The position numbers and the translations under genes were made by a program. A stretch of 64,000 bases of DNA, taken from Georgenia muralis (lineage in GTDB: Bacteria > Actinomycetota > Actinomycetes > Actinomycetales > Actinomycetaceae). Positions 42,712 to 51,718 of this stretch are shown here, in pieces. The notes under the pieces were generated by a model. That model had not been told where the DNA came from. It made no database searches and saw only the letters and a list, made by a program, of their open reading frames with translations. Each line of letters starts with the position of its first letter. Within the stretch, counting starts at the first letter, position 1. The DNA is taken from assembly GCF_003814705.1 (NCBI RefSeq), contig NZ_RKRA01000001.1, positions 3,540,776-3,604,775 on the forward strand, written 5' to 3'.

Positions 42712-42924
42712 GTGAACGACATCCGAGCCGGAATGCGCAACCAGGGCCTGGTCCGCCCCCGCGACACCCGCGTCCTCGCGGGCGTCTGCGCGGGCCTGGG
42801 CCGGCGCTTCGGCCTCTCCCCGTGGGTGGCACGGCTGCTGTTCGTCCTGCTGCTCATGGTCCTGCCCGGCAGCCAGCTCGTGGTCTACCCCATCCTGTGG
42901 GTCCTCATGCCCAACGAGTACTGA
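42712..42924 (+). CDS. PspC-domain membrane protein
   Basis: Small phage-shock-protein-C-like membrane protein, 70 residues. The pattern RDTRVLAGVCAGLGRRFGLSPWVARLLFVLL followed by PGSQLVVYPILWVLMP is the PspC domain, with one membrane helix pair. The GTG at 42712 has AGAGG about 8 bases upstream; an in-frame GTG at 42703 overlaps that site. PspC proteins sense or answer envelope stress, often with other genes that are not present here. Confidence 0.85.
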   Translation: MNDIRAGMRNQGLVRPRDTRVLAGVCAGLGRRFGLSPWVARLLFVLLLMVLPGSQLVVYPILWVLMPNEY

Positions 42925-43016
42925 CCCGGGCACACCCCGCGCGGCCCGCCCGCTGCCGGCGGCCCCACGACACGCGGCACCACCTGGTCGTTCACCGGCC
43001 GTACACCCGCCGCCGT

Positions 43017-43022
43017 TACCAT
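43017..43022 (+). promoter_or_regulatory. Candidate -10 of the small secreted-protein gene
   Basis: TACCAT; would give a leader of about 30 nt with GAGGAG before the GTG at 43060. Confidence 0.4.
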
Positions 43023-43059
43023 CGGCGTCAGGGGTACGGCAGTTCTGAGGAGCAACACG

Positions 43060-43494
43060 GTGGTCATGGTCTCGCGCTGGTTCGTCGTCGGGGCGGCCGC
43101 CCTGGCCGGAGTCGGCCTGGCGACCTCCGCGGCGCTGTCGGACGTCTCCCTCGGCCCGGAGGGACCTCTGCGGGTGGTCCTCACCGCGGCCGGCACCGGT
43201 CGCACGGCGGACTGCTCCGCCGCGGCGTTCGAGGGGACCTTCTTCGACGGTGCCACGGTCACGGTGACCGACCCCGCCGGCACGGTCGTCGGCGCGGGCG
43301 AGGTCGACGCCACGGGCCGGGCCACACCCGACGGCTGCACCTGGTCCCTCACCTTCGGCGACCTCACGGGCGCCGACAGCTACGTCGTCGAGCTGCGACG
43401 CGAGGGCACGCCGCCGCGGGTGCACACCTACGACTTCACCGTGACCGAGCTCGCGGAGAAGGACTGGACCGTCTGGGTCAGCGTCTTCGCCTGA
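43060..43494 (+). CDS. Small secreted protein of unknown function
   Basis: 144 residues with a signal peptide (WFVVGAAALAGVGLATSAAL). The mature part is beta-rich with two cysteines (TADCSAAAF and PDGCTWSL) that could form a disulfide. Not recognised. The pattern DGATVTVTDPAGTVVGAGEV resembles small Ig-like or adhesive folds, but no family is claimed. GTG with GAGGAG 7 bases upstream. Ends just before rnpB on the other strand. Confidence 0.7.
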   Translation: MVMVSRWFVVGAAALAGVGLATSAALSDVSLGPEGPLRVVLTAAGTGRTADCSAAAFEGTFFDGATVTVTDPAGTVVGAGEVDATGRATPDGCTWSLTFGDLTGADSYVVELRREGTPPRVHTYDFTVTELAEKDWTVWVSVFA

Positions 43495-43511
43495 CGGTGG
43501 TGGTGCGGACG

Positions 43512-43888
43512 AGTCGGCCGGTACGCCGGGTTCTGTCCCGCCGGGTCGTTGCCGTCCCGTCGGTGGCGGCCATCCATCTACGACGTACGTTGCCGCACGC
43601 CTCCAGCGACCTACCCGCAGGCTCGGGCGGGCAGCCCTGATCACGCCTGCTGTCTGGTCTTGCTCCGGGTGGGGTTTGCCTAGCCGCGACGGTCACCCGC
43701 CGCGCTGGTGGTCTCTTACACCACCGTTTCACCCTTACCGCCGGATCGCTCCGACGGCGGTCTGCTCTCTGTGGCACTGTCCCGCGGGTCACCCCGGGTG
43801 GGTGTTACCCACCACCCTGCCCTATGGAGCCCGGACGTTCCTCGGCGTCCCGGCCGAGGCCGGGACGACGCGACCGCCTGGCCGACTC
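43512..43888 (-). ncRNA. rnpB: RNase P RNA (type A)
   Basis: Catalytic RNA of RNase P, which trims tRNA 5' ends; about 377 nt on the minus strand. Recognised from the conserved blocks read on that strand: GAGGAACGTCCGGGCTCC and the following ATAGGGCAGGGTG near the 5' side, GGTAAGGGTGAAACGGTGG in the middle, then GGCAAACCCCACCCGGAGC, and TAGATGGATGGCC with ACAGAACCCGGCGTA near the 3' end. The ends pair through AGTCGGCC and GGCCGACT. The exact termini may be off by a few bases. Confidence 0.95.
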
Positions 43889-43935
43889 ATCCGCGCCGCC
43901 ATCGTACCCCGGGCTGACGCCGGACGGCCGGCCGT

Positions 43936-43941
43936 TACCAT
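43936..43941 (+). promoter_or_regulatory. Candidate -10 of yaaA
   Basis: TACCAT, 6 nt before the GTG at 43948, no ribosome binding site. Confidence 0.5.
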
Positions 43942-43947
43942 TCCCCG

Positions 43948-44724
43948 GTGCTCGTGCTCCTGCCGCCCTCCGAGGGCAAGACCGCCCCGACCCGCGGCCG
44001 CCCGGTCGACCTCGGGCGTCTCGCCGCCCCCGCCCTCGCGCCCGCCCGGGAACGCGTGCTCGACGCGCTTCGCGCCGTCTCCGCGACACCCGACGGGCCG
44101 TCGGTGCTGGGCGTGGGACCGTCGCTGGCCGCCGAGGTGGAGCGGAACACGGCGCTGCGCACCGCGCACGCGGCCCCGGCGGCCCGGGTCTACACCGGGG
44201 TGCTGCACACCGCGGCGGGGCTGGCCGGCCTCACCGGTCCGGCCCGCGCCCGCGCCGGTCGATCGGTGCGGATCCTCTCCGGGCTCTGGGGCGTCCTGAC
44301 GCCCACGGACCGCATCCCCGCCTACCGGCTCTCCATGGGCGCCGCCCTGCCCGGCACGGGGCCGCTCGCGTCGTACTGGCGCGAGCACCTGCCCGCCGTC
44401 CTGGACGAGCAGGCCGACGGCGACGTCGTCGTCGACTGCCGCTCGGCGACCTACGCCGCCGCGTGGCGTCCCGGCGCCGCGGCGCAGCACGTGGCGGTCC
44501 AGGTGGTGCGCGAGTCCGGCGGACGGCGCCAGGTGGTCTCCCACAACGCCAAGCACGCCCGCGGGGTGCTGACCCGCCACCTCCTGGTCCGGCCCGGCCG
44601 GCCGCCCCGCACCGCCGACCAGCTCGCCCACGCCGCCGAGGAGCTGGTCGGCACGGCGTGGGGGGCGGTGGAGCTCACGGGCACGGGGCGCCGCCGCACC
44701 CTCACCCTCGTCGAGCGGGACTGA
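43948..44724 (+). CDS. yaaA: YaaA family peroxide-stress protein
   Basis: 258 residues of the UPF0246/DUF328 family. In E. coli YaaA limits intracellular free iron under peroxide stress and binds DNA. Signatures: LLPPSEGKT at the N-terminus, YTGVLHTAAG, LSGLWGVLTPTDRIPAYRLSM and VSHNAKHARGVLTRHLL. GTG start after TACCAT, leaderless. Convergent with the RNase H/phosphatase gene. Confidence 0.92.
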   Translation: MLVLLPPSEGKTAPTRGRPVDLGRLAAPALAPARERVLDALRAVSATPDGPSVLGVGPSLAAEVERNTALRTAHAAPAARVYTGVLHTAAGLAGLTGPARARAGRSVRILSGLWGVLTPTDRIPAYRLSMGAALPGTGPLASYWREHLPAVLDEQADGDVVVDCRSATYAAAWRPGAAAQHVAVQVVRESGGRRQVVSHNAKHARGVLTRHLLVRPGRPPRTADQLAHAAEELVGTAWGAVELTGTGRRRTLTLVERD

Positions 44725-44727
44725 CCG

Positions 44728-44749
44728 GGTCGACCAGCAGAGGTCGACC
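44728..44749. terminator. Possible bidirectional terminator
   Basis: GGTCGACC occurs twice (44728-44735 and 44742-44749) with a 6-nt spacer, giving an 8-bp stem in the 27-bp gap between convergent genes. A third copy (GGGTCGACC) lies just inside the next gene, so it could also be a plain repeat. Confidence 0.35.
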
Positions 44750-44751
44750 AC

Positions 44752-46158
44752 CTACCGGCCGACCACCGCCGGGTCGACCAGCTCCGAGGGGCACCCGACG
44801 ACGGTGAGGTCGCCGACGAGGCGGCCCGCCGCGTCGACCTGGGGCCACACGCGCACCACCGTCACCGAGGCGGGCGGGATCCGCACCGCGGACCAGTGGT
44901 CGGCCGCCACCCGGCCGACGAGCCCGACGGCCGCCCGGACGACGACGGTGTGCGCGGCGACGACCACCGTCGCGCCGGCGTGCGCGGCGGCGAGGGCGCG
45001 CAGGCCCCGCGCCACCCGCGCCCCGACGTCGCGCAGGGACTCCCCGCCCGGGGGACGGTGGTCCGCCTCGGTGGCCCACCGCAGCAGCTCACCGGGCCAG
45101 CCGCTCTCGATCTGCTCGACGGACAGCCCGTCCCACTGCCCGAACCTGCACTCGGCGAACCGGTCGTCGGGCTCGGCCGGGGTGAGCCCCAGCGCCGCCC
45201 CGAGGGCCTCGGCGGTCTCCCGGGTGCGCACCATGGGCGAGGGGACCAGCGCGGAGGGCACGGGCAGGTCGGCCCACAGGTCCACCCCGAGCCGCGTGAC
45301 CAGGGTGCCCGCGCGGGCGGCCTGCTCGCGCCCGAGCGGGCTCAGCGGGGGGCCGGGCGTGTCCCCGCCGGAGTAGTGGCCGCTCTCGGTCAGGGCGGTG
45401 ACGCCGTGGCGCACGAGGACGACCGTGACGGGCGAGCCGACCGCGCGCGGCAGGGGCGTGCCCGAGGCCCGGGGGGCGTTGGCGTCCGCGGCGGAGGTGT
45501 CGTCGGCGTCGGTGCCGACCCCGCCCGGCAGGACCGCGCCGGTGACACCGACACCGGGCGCGGTGGCGGGAGCGGGGCCCGTGGACGCGGTGGCAGGCGG
45601 GTCGCCGTGGTCGCGCCGGACGGCGGCGCGGGTGTCCATCGCGGCGTTGGCCAGGGCGTCGGCGGCACCGTTCTGCGCCCTCGGCACCCAGATGTACCGG
45701 ACCCGGTGCGGGGGCAGGACGGCCCGGGCCCGGGCGGCGAGGTCGCGCATGTCGGCGTGCCTGATCTTCCACCGGCCGCTCATCTGCTCGACGACGAGCC
45801 GGGAGTCCGCGCGCACCTCCACCTCGGCGCCGGGGTCGATGGCCGCCGCCGCGCGCAGACCCTCGACCACCGCCGTGTACTCGGCCACGTTGTTCGAGGC
45901 GACGCCGAGGTAGTCCGCCCGCTCCGCCAGCAGCGCCCCCGTGCGTCCGTCGCGCACGACCGCGCCGTACCCGGCGGGGCCGGGGTTGCCGCGGGAGCCG
46001 CCGTCGGTCTCGATGACGAGGAACCGCCCGCTCGCGGGCGCGGCGTCGAGGTCCGCGCGGCCGACCGGTGCCCCGGGCTCCGCGGCATGCCCGTCCGTCG
46101 GACGCCGGTCCGCCGGGAGTCCCTCGCCGAGCTCGAAGAGCCCGTCCTGCTCCGTCAC
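44752..46158 (-). CDS. RNase HI / histidine phosphatase fusion protein
   Basis: 468 residues, the actinobacterial fusion known from Mycobacterium (Rv2228c type). RNase HI domain (about 43-180): IETDGGSRGNPGPAGYG, NNVAEYTAVVEGL, RADSRLVVEQMSG and QNGAADALANAAM contain the D-E-D-D site, so it should cleave RNA in RNA:DNA hybrids. After a variable Ala/Pro/Gly linker comes a phosphoglycerate-mutase-like acid phosphatase domain (about 245-450): VLVRHGVTALTE, RTRETAEALG, FAECRFGQWDG and VVAAHTVVVRAA. The phosphatase part resembles alpha-ribazole phosphatase (CobC). GTG start overlaps the upstream gene's stop (GTGA). Confidence 0.93.
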   Translation of the reverse strand: MTEQDGLFELGEGLPADRRPTDGHAAEPGAPVGRADLDAAPASGRFLVIETDGGSRGNPGPAGYGAVVRDGRTGALLAERADYLGVASNNVAEYTAVVEGLRAAAAIDPGAEVEVRADSRLVVEQMSGRWKIRHADMRDLAARARAVLPPHRVRYIWVPRAQNGAADALANAAMDTRAAVRRDHGDPPATASTGPAPATAPGVGVTGAVLPGGVGTDADDTSAADANAPRASGTPLPRAVGSPVTVVLVRHGVTALTESGHYSGGDTPGPPLSPLGREQAARAGTLVTRLGVDLWADLPVPSALVPSPMVRTRETAEALGAALGLTPAEPDDRFAECRFGQWDGLSVEQIESGWPGELLRWATEADHRPPGGESLRDVGARVARGLRALAAAHAGATVVVAAHTVVVRAAVGLVGRVAADHWSAVRIPPASVTVVRVWPQVDAAGRLVGDLTVVGCPSELVDPAVVGR

Positions 46159-46892
46159 TGCTCGTCCAGGCGCACCAGGACGTAGCCGTGGTCCTCCGAG
46201 ACGATGACCTCCTCGGGTCCGGCGGCGTCGATCGCGGCCAGCTCGGTGAGGGAGAAGTCGACCTGCACACCGTCGGTGCGGTGCCCGTGGATGCCCACCG
46301 CGCCGAGCCCGCCGGTGCGCCGCCGGGCGGCCTCGTAGAGGTCGACCAGCTCGGGGTCGAGCTCGCCGGCCAGGCGCGCGCGGTCCTCCGCGACCTTGCG
46401 CGCCTCCTCGTCGAGCGTGGCGAACGCGGCGTCGCGCTGGGCCTCGTGGTGGGCCACGTCGGCACTGATGGCCTGCTCCTGGGCGTCGAGGTCGGTGACC
46501 CGGCTCTCCGCGGCGTCCATGCGCTCCATGATCTCCAGCTCGACCTCCTCCAGGACCTCCTGGCGCTGCGCGAGCTTGGCGAGCTCGTCCTGGAGGGCGA
46601 CCAGCTCGCGGGACAGCCCCGTGCCGGAGTCGAGCGTGGCCTGGTGGCGCGCCGCCCGGGCCCGCACCTGCTCGACGTCGGCCTCGGCCTTGGTGAGCTC
46701 GCGCCGGGTGTCCGAGGCCACGGTCCGGGCCTCGACCTGGGCGCGGTGGAGGTCCTCGGCCCGGCCCCTCAGCTCCTCCAGGGCAGCGAGGACCGGCAGG
46801 CTGCGACGCTGGTGGGCGAGCCTGGCCAGCCGGGTGTCCAGCGCCTGCAGGTCGAGCAGGCGGCGCTGGTCCTTCACGGGGGCGGTGGTCAC
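46155..46892 (-). CDS. Coiled-coil protein of the CT398/zf-RING_7 type, zinc site lost
   Basis: 245 residues, almost all coiled coil (about 20-185), followed by the domain that normally is a C4 zinc ribbon. There is no cysteine in the protein: where relatives have two CxxC pairs, this reads RTDGVQVDFSLTEL and VSEDHGYVLVR. The fold may be kept without metal. Found between nif3 and the RNase H fusion in actinobacteria generally. GTG start (46892) with AGGAG upstream; both ends overlap neighbours by four bases. Function of the family is unknown. Confidence 0.85.
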   Translation of the reverse strand: MTTAPVKDQRRLLDLQALDTRLARLAHQRRSLPVLAALEELRGRAEDLHRAQVEARTVASDTRRELTKAEADVEQVRARAARHQATLDSGTGLSRELVALQDELAKLAQRQEVLEEVELEIMERMDAAESRVTDLDAQEQAISADVAHHEAQRDAAFATLDEEARKVAEDRARLAGELDPELVDLYEAARRRTGGLGAVGIHGHRTDGVQVDFSLTELAAIDAAGPEEVIVSEDHGYVLVRLDEQ

Positions 46893-48067
46893 GAGGAGGC
46901 TCCTTCGTGCGGCGACGCGGCGCCGCTCGGTGTCTGCGGGAGGTGCACCGCCCACGGGTCGGTGACGAGGGTGGACACGTGCAGGTCCAACCTAGCGCCG
47001 CGGGCGAGCGCGGCGGCGCGGAGCACCTCGGCGGCGCGCGGCAGCCAGGGCCACTCGCTGGCCCAGTGGGTGGCGTCGACGAGGAAGGGGCGCCCGCCCG
47101 CGAGGTGCTCCGAGGCGGGGTGGTGGCGCAGGTCGGCGGTGAGGTAGACGTCGGCGCCGAGGGAGCGCACCCGGCCGAGGAGGGAGTCGCCGGACCCGCC
47201 GCAGACCGCGACGGTGCGGACCTCGGCGTCGAGGTCCCCGCCCACCCGGATGCCCTGCGCGGTGGGGGGGAGCACCCGGGCGACGAGCTCGGCGAACGCC
47301 CGGAGGGTCATCGCCTCGGGCAGCCGCCCGATGCGCCCGGTGCCCGTGTCGGCCGGGACGGGTGCCTGCGCGACGAGGCTGTGGGCGGGCTCCTCGTACG
47401 GGTGCGCCTGTCGCAGCGCCGCCAGGACGGCGGCGCGCCGCTCGCGCGGGAGCACCATCTCCAGCCGGTCCTCGGCGACGTCCTCGACGGTGCCGACCTG
47501 CCCGACGGCGGGGTGCGCCCCGGGGAGGGGCCGGAACGTCCCGGTCCCGGGCGAGTGGAAGGCGGCCCGCTCGTAGTCCCCCAGCCGGCCGGCGCCGGCG
47601 GCGGCGAGCGCGTCGAGGACGCCGGCGGTGCTGTCCCGGGGCACGAAGGTCGTCAGGGTGTCCAGCGCGGGGGCGTCCAGCGGCTCCACCGGGACGGTCC
47701 GGGTGAGTCCCAGGAGGTCGGCCAGGGCCTGCGAGACGCCGTCGGCGGCCGCGTCGGCGTTGGTGTGCGCGGCGTAGAGGGCGCACCCGCCGGTGACCAG
47801 GCGGTGGACGGCCCGGCCCTTGGGGTCGGTCGCCGCCACGGAGGACGTCCCGCGCAGGTAGAGCGGGTGGTGGGTGAGGAGCAGGTCGGCGCCGCGGGCG
47901 AGCGCCTCGGTGACGACCTCCTCGGTGGGGTCGACCGCCAGGACCACCGAGGTGACCGCGGCGGCCGGGTCCCCCAGGACGAGCCCGACGGCGTCCCAGT
48001 CCTGCGCCGTGCGCGGGGGGTAGTGCTCCTCGAGGACGGCGACGACGTCGGCGACGGTCAGCGGCAT
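46889..48067 (-). CDS. Nif3-like dinuclear metal-centre protein
   Basis: 392 residues from the ATG at 48067. N- and C-terminal Nif3/YbgI halves: QDWDAVGLVLG, LLLTHHPLYLRG (metal histidines), ALYAAHTNAD, then an inserted middle domain (about 130-260) with the YqfO-type segment HPYEEPAHSLV, and VAVCGGSGDSLL, DVYLTADLRHH, DATHWASE in the second half. Homologues are GTP cyclohydrolase I type 2-like proteins; activity is not proven. First protein gene after tRNA-Val on the minus strand, leading a three-gene overlapping operon. Confidence 0.92.
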   Translation of the reverse strand: MPLTVADVVAVLEEHYPPRTAQDWDAVGLVLGDPAAAVTSVVLAVDPTEEVVTEALARGADLLLTHHPLYLRGTSSVAATDPKGRAVHRLVTGGCALYAAHTNADAAADGVSQALADLLGLTRTVPVEPLDAPALDTLTTFVPRDSTAGVLDALAAAGAGRLGDYERAAFHSPGTGTFRPLPGAHPAVGQVGTVEDVAEDRLEMVLPRERRAAVLAALRQAHPYEEPAHSLVAQAPVPADTGTGRIGRLPEAMTLRAFAELVARVLPPTAQGIRVGGDLDAEVRTVAVCGGSGDSLLGRVRSLGADVYLTADLRHHPASEHLAGGRPFLVDATHWASEWPWLPRAAEVLRAAALARGARLDLHVSTLVTDPWAVHLPQTPSGAASPHEGASS

Positions 48068-48092
48068 GGCGGCGAGCCTACCTGCGCGCCGG

Positions 48093-48166
48093 TGGGCCCG
48101 GCCGGTCTCGAACCGACGACCTCCGCGGTGTAAACGCGGCGCTCTGACCAACTGAGCTACAGGCCC
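48093..48166 (-). tRNA. tRNA-Val (anticodon UAC)
   Basis: 74-nt cloverleaf: acceptor GGGCCTG with CGGGCCC and discriminator A, D arm TAGCTCAGTTGGTCAGAG, anticodon stem CCGCG/CGGAG region around loop TTTACAC, and T loop GGTTCGAGACC. The encoded 3' end is not CCA (CCG follows), so CCA is added after transcription. Lies between the DUF3052 and nif3-like genes. Confidence 0.97.
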
Positions 48167-48201
48167 CACGCGCCACGCGGCGCGGCCTCAGCCTAGACCG
48201 A

Positions 48202-48618
48202 TCAGCGGCCGCGGCTGCGCGCGGCGATGCGGATGCCCGACCACGTGGGCGCCGCGGAGACGGCGGACGTGGCGTGCATCCCCGCCGTGCGCGCGGCGTC
48301 CTCGACGTCGGCGGGGCGCACGTGGCCCGGCCGGCCCGGCTTGGGCGTGAGGACCCAGATGAGGCCGCCGTCGTCGAGGTTGGCCTGGGCGTCGACGAGC
48401 AGGTCCGTGAGGTCCTCCACCTCGGCGTCCTCCTCGCGCCACCAGATGAGGGAGCCGTCGCACACGTCGCCGTAGTCCTCGTCCACCAGCTCGGTGCCGG
48501 TGGCCACCTCGATGGCCTCGCGCACCTCGAGCGAGACGTCCTCGTCGTAGCCCCACTCCTGGATGACCTGCCCGGTGGTGAAGCCGAAACCGGCCCCCGC
48601 ACCCGCGCTCCCTGACAC
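48202..48618 (-). CDS. DUF3052 protein
   Basis: 138 residues, soluble and acidic. Pattern FGFTTGQVIQEWGYDEDVS, LVDEDYGDVCDGSLIWWREED, DDGGLIWVLTPKPGRPGHVRPADV is the DUF3052 family, which lies next to aceE in actinobacteria, as here. GTG 48618 preceded by AGGAGAGG and AGGA; the exact start is not certain. Divergent from aceE. Function unknown. Confidence 0.88.
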   Translation of the reverse strand: MSGSAGAGAGFGFTTGQVIQEWGYDEDVSLEVREAIEVATGTELVDEDYGDVCDGSLIWWREEDAEVEDLTDLLVDAQANLDDGGLIWVLTPKPGRPGHVRPADVEDAARTAGMHATSAVSAAPTWSGIRIAARSRGR

Positions 48619-48919
48619 GTCGGTCCTACCTCTCCTGGGCCGTCGGCCCGCGTCGTCCGCGCGCCCCGGGCTCTCCCGGGACGACGTGTGGGGCCAAGCC
48701 CATCGCAACCCGACCCCTCGGTGCAAGCCCGGTCCGGGCGTGGCGGTCGCGGATCTGCTCCGCGGAGCCGCCGCCGGGGCTGTCGGGAGCGTCACAGGGG
48801 CGATGCCCCGCCCCGCATTCGACCTCGGCAAGGTCAAGGCACGACAATGGTCCTAACCTAACGAGAGTGCGTCACCACCCAGCGTCGAAGCGACGCCTGA
48901 CCGCGAGAAGAGGGAACGC
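48619..48919. other. Divergent intergenic region between DUF3052 and aceE
   Basis: About 300 bp without a gene. A TAACCT at 48854-48859 is the most likely aceE -10, and AGGTCA lies 17 bp before it. The rest is GC-rich with no clear protein or RNA feature; a short CCTAACCTAAC direct repeat overlaps the -10. Confidence 0.45.
48854..48859 (+). promoter_or_regulatory. Candidate -10 of aceE
   Basis: TAACCT, giving a leader of about 55 nt that ends with AGAAGAGGG before the GTG at 48920. Confidence 0.4.
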
Positions 48920-51664
48920 GTGAGTTCACGAGACGAGTCCTCGCCCCTGATCAACGGACTGCTGAGCAGGGTCCAGGACATCGACCACGACGAGACCCAG
49001 GAGTGGCTCGACTCCCTGGACGGGCTCATCGACGAACGCGGCGGGCCGCGGGCGCGCTACATCATGCTCAACCTGCTCAAGCGGGCCCGGGAGCGCAACG
49101 TCGCGATCCCCAGCTCGGTCAACACGCCCTACGTCAACACGATCGGCGTCCACGAGGAGCCGTACTTCCCCGGCGACGAGGCGGTCGAGCGCAAGTACCG
49201 CGGCTGGATCCGGTGGAACGCGGCCGTCATGGTCACCCGTGCCCAGCGGCCCGACGTCGCCGTCGGCGGGCACATCTCCTCCTACGCCTCCGTCGCCACG
49301 CTGTACGAGGTGGGCATGAACCACTTCTTCCGCGGCAAGAACCACCCCGGCGGCGGCGACCAGGTCTTCTTCCAGGGCCACGCCTCGCCCGGCAACTACG
49401 CCCGGGCCTTCCTCGAGGGCCGCCTCAGCGAGGCGGACCTGGACGGCTTCCGGCAGGAGTACTCCCACCCGGAGGGCAGCCGCGGGCTGCCGTCCTACCC
49501 GCACCCGCGCCGGATGCCGGACTTCTGGGAGTTCCCCACGGTGTCGATGGGGCTGGGTCCGGCCCAGGCGATCTACCAGGCGTGGGTCAACCGCTACGTC
49601 CACGAGCGCGGGATCAAGGACACCTCCCAGCAGCACGTGTGGGCGTTCCTCGGCGACGGCGAGATGGACGAGCCGGAGTCGCGCGGCATGCTCCAGCAGG
49701 CCGCCCAGCAGAACCTCGACAACCTCACCTTCGTCGTCAACTGCAACCTCCAGCGCCTCGACGGCCCGGTGCGCGGCAACGGCAAGATCATCCAGGAGCT
49801 CGAGGCCCAGTTCCGGGGGGCCGGCTGGAACGTCATCAAGGTGATCTGGGGCCGGGAGTGGGACGTCCTGCTCAACGCCGACAAGGACCGCGCCCTCGTC
49901 AACCTCATGAACGAGACGCTCGATGGGGACTACCAGACGTACAAGGCGAACGACGGCGCCTACGTCCGGGAGCACTTCTTCGGCCGTGACCCGCGCACCA
50001 AGGCGCTCGTGGCCAACATGACCGACGACGAGATCTGGGCGCTCAAGCGCGGCGGGCACGACTACCGCAAGATCTACGCCGCCTACAAGGCGGCCACCGA
50101 GCACACCGGCCAGCCGACGGTGATCCTCGCGCACACCGTCAAGGGCTACGGGCTGGGACCGAGCTTCGCGGGTCGCAACTCGACCCACCAGATGAAGAAG
50201 ATGAAGACGACGGACCTCAAGATGCTCCGGGACGCCCTGCGCATCCCGATCTCGGACGAGCAGCTCGAGGACCCGTTCAGCGCCCCGTACTACCGGCCCG
50301 ACGCCTCGGACGAGACCCTGCAGTACATGCTCGAGCGGCGCAAGGCCCTCGGCGGCTACGTGCCCGAGCGGCGCACCGACGCCAAGGCGCTGGCGCTCCC
50401 GGACGACAAGCCGTACCAGATCCTGGCGAAGGGCTCGGGCAAGCAGGAGATCGCCACGACCATGGCGTTCGTCCGGCTGCTCAAGGAGCTGATGAAGGAC
50501 AAGGAGGTCGGCCGGCGGTTCGTGCCGATCATCCCCGACGAGGCGCGCACGTTCGGTCTCGACGCGATCTTCCCCACCGCGAAGATCTTCAACACCAAGG
50601 GGCAGAACTACACCTCGGTGGACCAGGAGCTCATGCTCAGCTACAAGGAGTCCGAGCAGGGGCAGATCCTCCACACCGGCATCAACGAGGCCGGCTCGGC
50701 CGCCGCGATGCAGGTGGTCGGAACGTCGTACGCGGTGCACTGCGAGCCGATGATCCCCGTCTACATCTTCTACTCGATGTTCGGCTTCCAGCGCACCGGC
50801 GACCAGTTCTGGGCGGCCGGCGACCAGCTCGCCCGCGGCTTCATCATCGGCGCCACGGCCGGCAAGACCACGCTGGCCGGCGAGGGCACCCAGCACATGG
50901 ACGGGCACTCCCCCGTGCTGGCGTCGACGAACCCGGCGATCGTCCACTACGACCCGGCGTACGCGTACGAGATCCGGCACATCGTCAAGGACGGTCTGCA
51001 GCGGATGTACGGCGAGGACAGCCGCGACCAGAACGTCATGTACTACCTCACGGTGTACAACGAGCCGATGGTCCAGCCCGCCGAGCCGGAGGACGTCGAC
51101 GTCGAGGGCATCCTCCGGGGCGTCCACCAGATCGCCCGGCCCGACGGCGACGGTCCGCGCGTGCAGCTCCTCGCCTCCGGCGTGGGTGTCCCGTGGGCCC
51201 TGCACGCCCGCGAGCTCCTCGCCCAGGACTGGGGCATCCGTGCCGGCGTGTGGTCGGTGACGAGCTGGTACGAGCTGCGCCGGGACGGCCTCGAGGCCGA
51301 CCGGCACAACTTCCTCCACCCGGAGCAGGAGCGCCGCGAGGCCTACGTCACCACCCGGCTGCGCGACGCCGGCGGTCCGTACGTGGCCACCAGCGACTAC
51401 GAGCACCAGGTGCAGGACGCCATCCGGCCCTGGGTCCCGGGCGACTACCACACCCTGGGCGCGGACGGGTTCGGCTACTCCGACACCCGGCCGGCGGCGC
51501 GCCGCCAGCTCTTCATCGACGCGCACTCCATGGTCGTCAAGGCGTTGGAGGCGCTCGGGCAGCGGGGCGAGGTCGACCGGGACCTGGCCCGCCAGGCCAT
51601 CGAGCGCTACGACCTGTTCAACGTCCACGCCGGCGAGTCCGGCTCCGCCGGCGGCGACGCCTGA
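48920..51664 (+). CDS. aceE: Pyruvate dehydrogenase E1 component (homodimeric)
   Basis: Thiamine-diphosphate enzyme that decarboxylates pyruvate and acetylates the lipoyl E2. 914 residues, the expected length of the single-chain AceE. Thiamine motif [12 protein letters not shown] with later [16 protein letters not shown], plus [15 protein letters not shown] and HTVKGYGLG. Actinobacteria lack an E2 next to aceE; the E2 and E3 are probably the sucB and lpdA genes at 16.7-20 kb. GTG start with AGAGGG upstream. Followed by a bidirectional terminator. Confidence 0.97.
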   Translation: MSSRDESSPLINGLLSRVQDIDHDETQEWLDSLDGLIDERGGPRARYIMLNLLKRARERNVAIPSSVNTPYVNTIGVHEEPYFPGDEAVERKYRGWIRWNAAVMVTRAQRPDVAVGGHISSYASVATLYEVGMNHFFRGKNHPGGGDQVFFQGHASPGNYARAFLEGRLSEADLDGFRQEYSHPEGSRGLPSYPHPRRMPDFWEFPTVSMGLGPAQAIYQAWVNRYVHERGIKDTSQQHVWAFLGDGEMDEPESRGMLQQAAQQNLDNLTFVVNCNLQRLDGPVRGNGKIIQELEAQFRGAGWNVIKVIWGREWDVLLNADKDRALVNLMNETLDGDYQTYKANDGAYVREHFFGRDPRTKALVANMTDDEIWALKRGGHDYRKIYAAYKAATEHTGQPTVILAHTVKGYGLGPSFAGRNSTHQMKKMKTTDLKMLRDALRIPISDEQLEDPFSAPYYRPDASDETLQYMLERRKALGGYVPERRTDAKALALPDDKPYQILAKGSGKQEIATTMAFVRLLKELMKDKEVGRRFVPIIPDEARTFGLDAIFPTAKIFNTKGQNYTSVDQELMLSYKESEQGQILHTGINEAGSAAAMQVVGTSYAVHCEPMIPVYIFYSMFGFQRTGDQFWAAGDQLARGFIIGATAGKTTLAGEGTQHMDGHSPVLASTNPAIVHYDPAYAYEIRHIVKDGLQRMYGEDSRDQNVMYYLTVYNEPMVQPAEPEDVDVEGILRGVHQIARPDGDGPRVQLLASGVGVPWALHARELLAQDWGIRAGVWSVTSWYELRRDGLEADRHNFLHPEQERREAYVTTRLRDAGGPYVATSDYEHQVQDAIRPWVPGDYHTLGADGFGYSDTRPAARRQLFIDAHSMVVKALEALGQRGEVDRDLARQAIERYDLFNVHAGESGSAGGDA

Positions 51665-51679
51665 GGGCCTGACACCACC

Positions 51680-51713
51680 GCGGCGGCCGCACCCGGCAGG
51701 GTGCGGCCGCCGC
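51680..51713. terminator. Bidirectional terminator between aceE and aspA
   Basis: A perfect 15-bp inverted repeat (51680-51694 with 51699-51713) with loop GGCA in the 54-bp gap between two convergent genes. Confidence 0.85.
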
Positions 51714-51718
51714 CGTCG

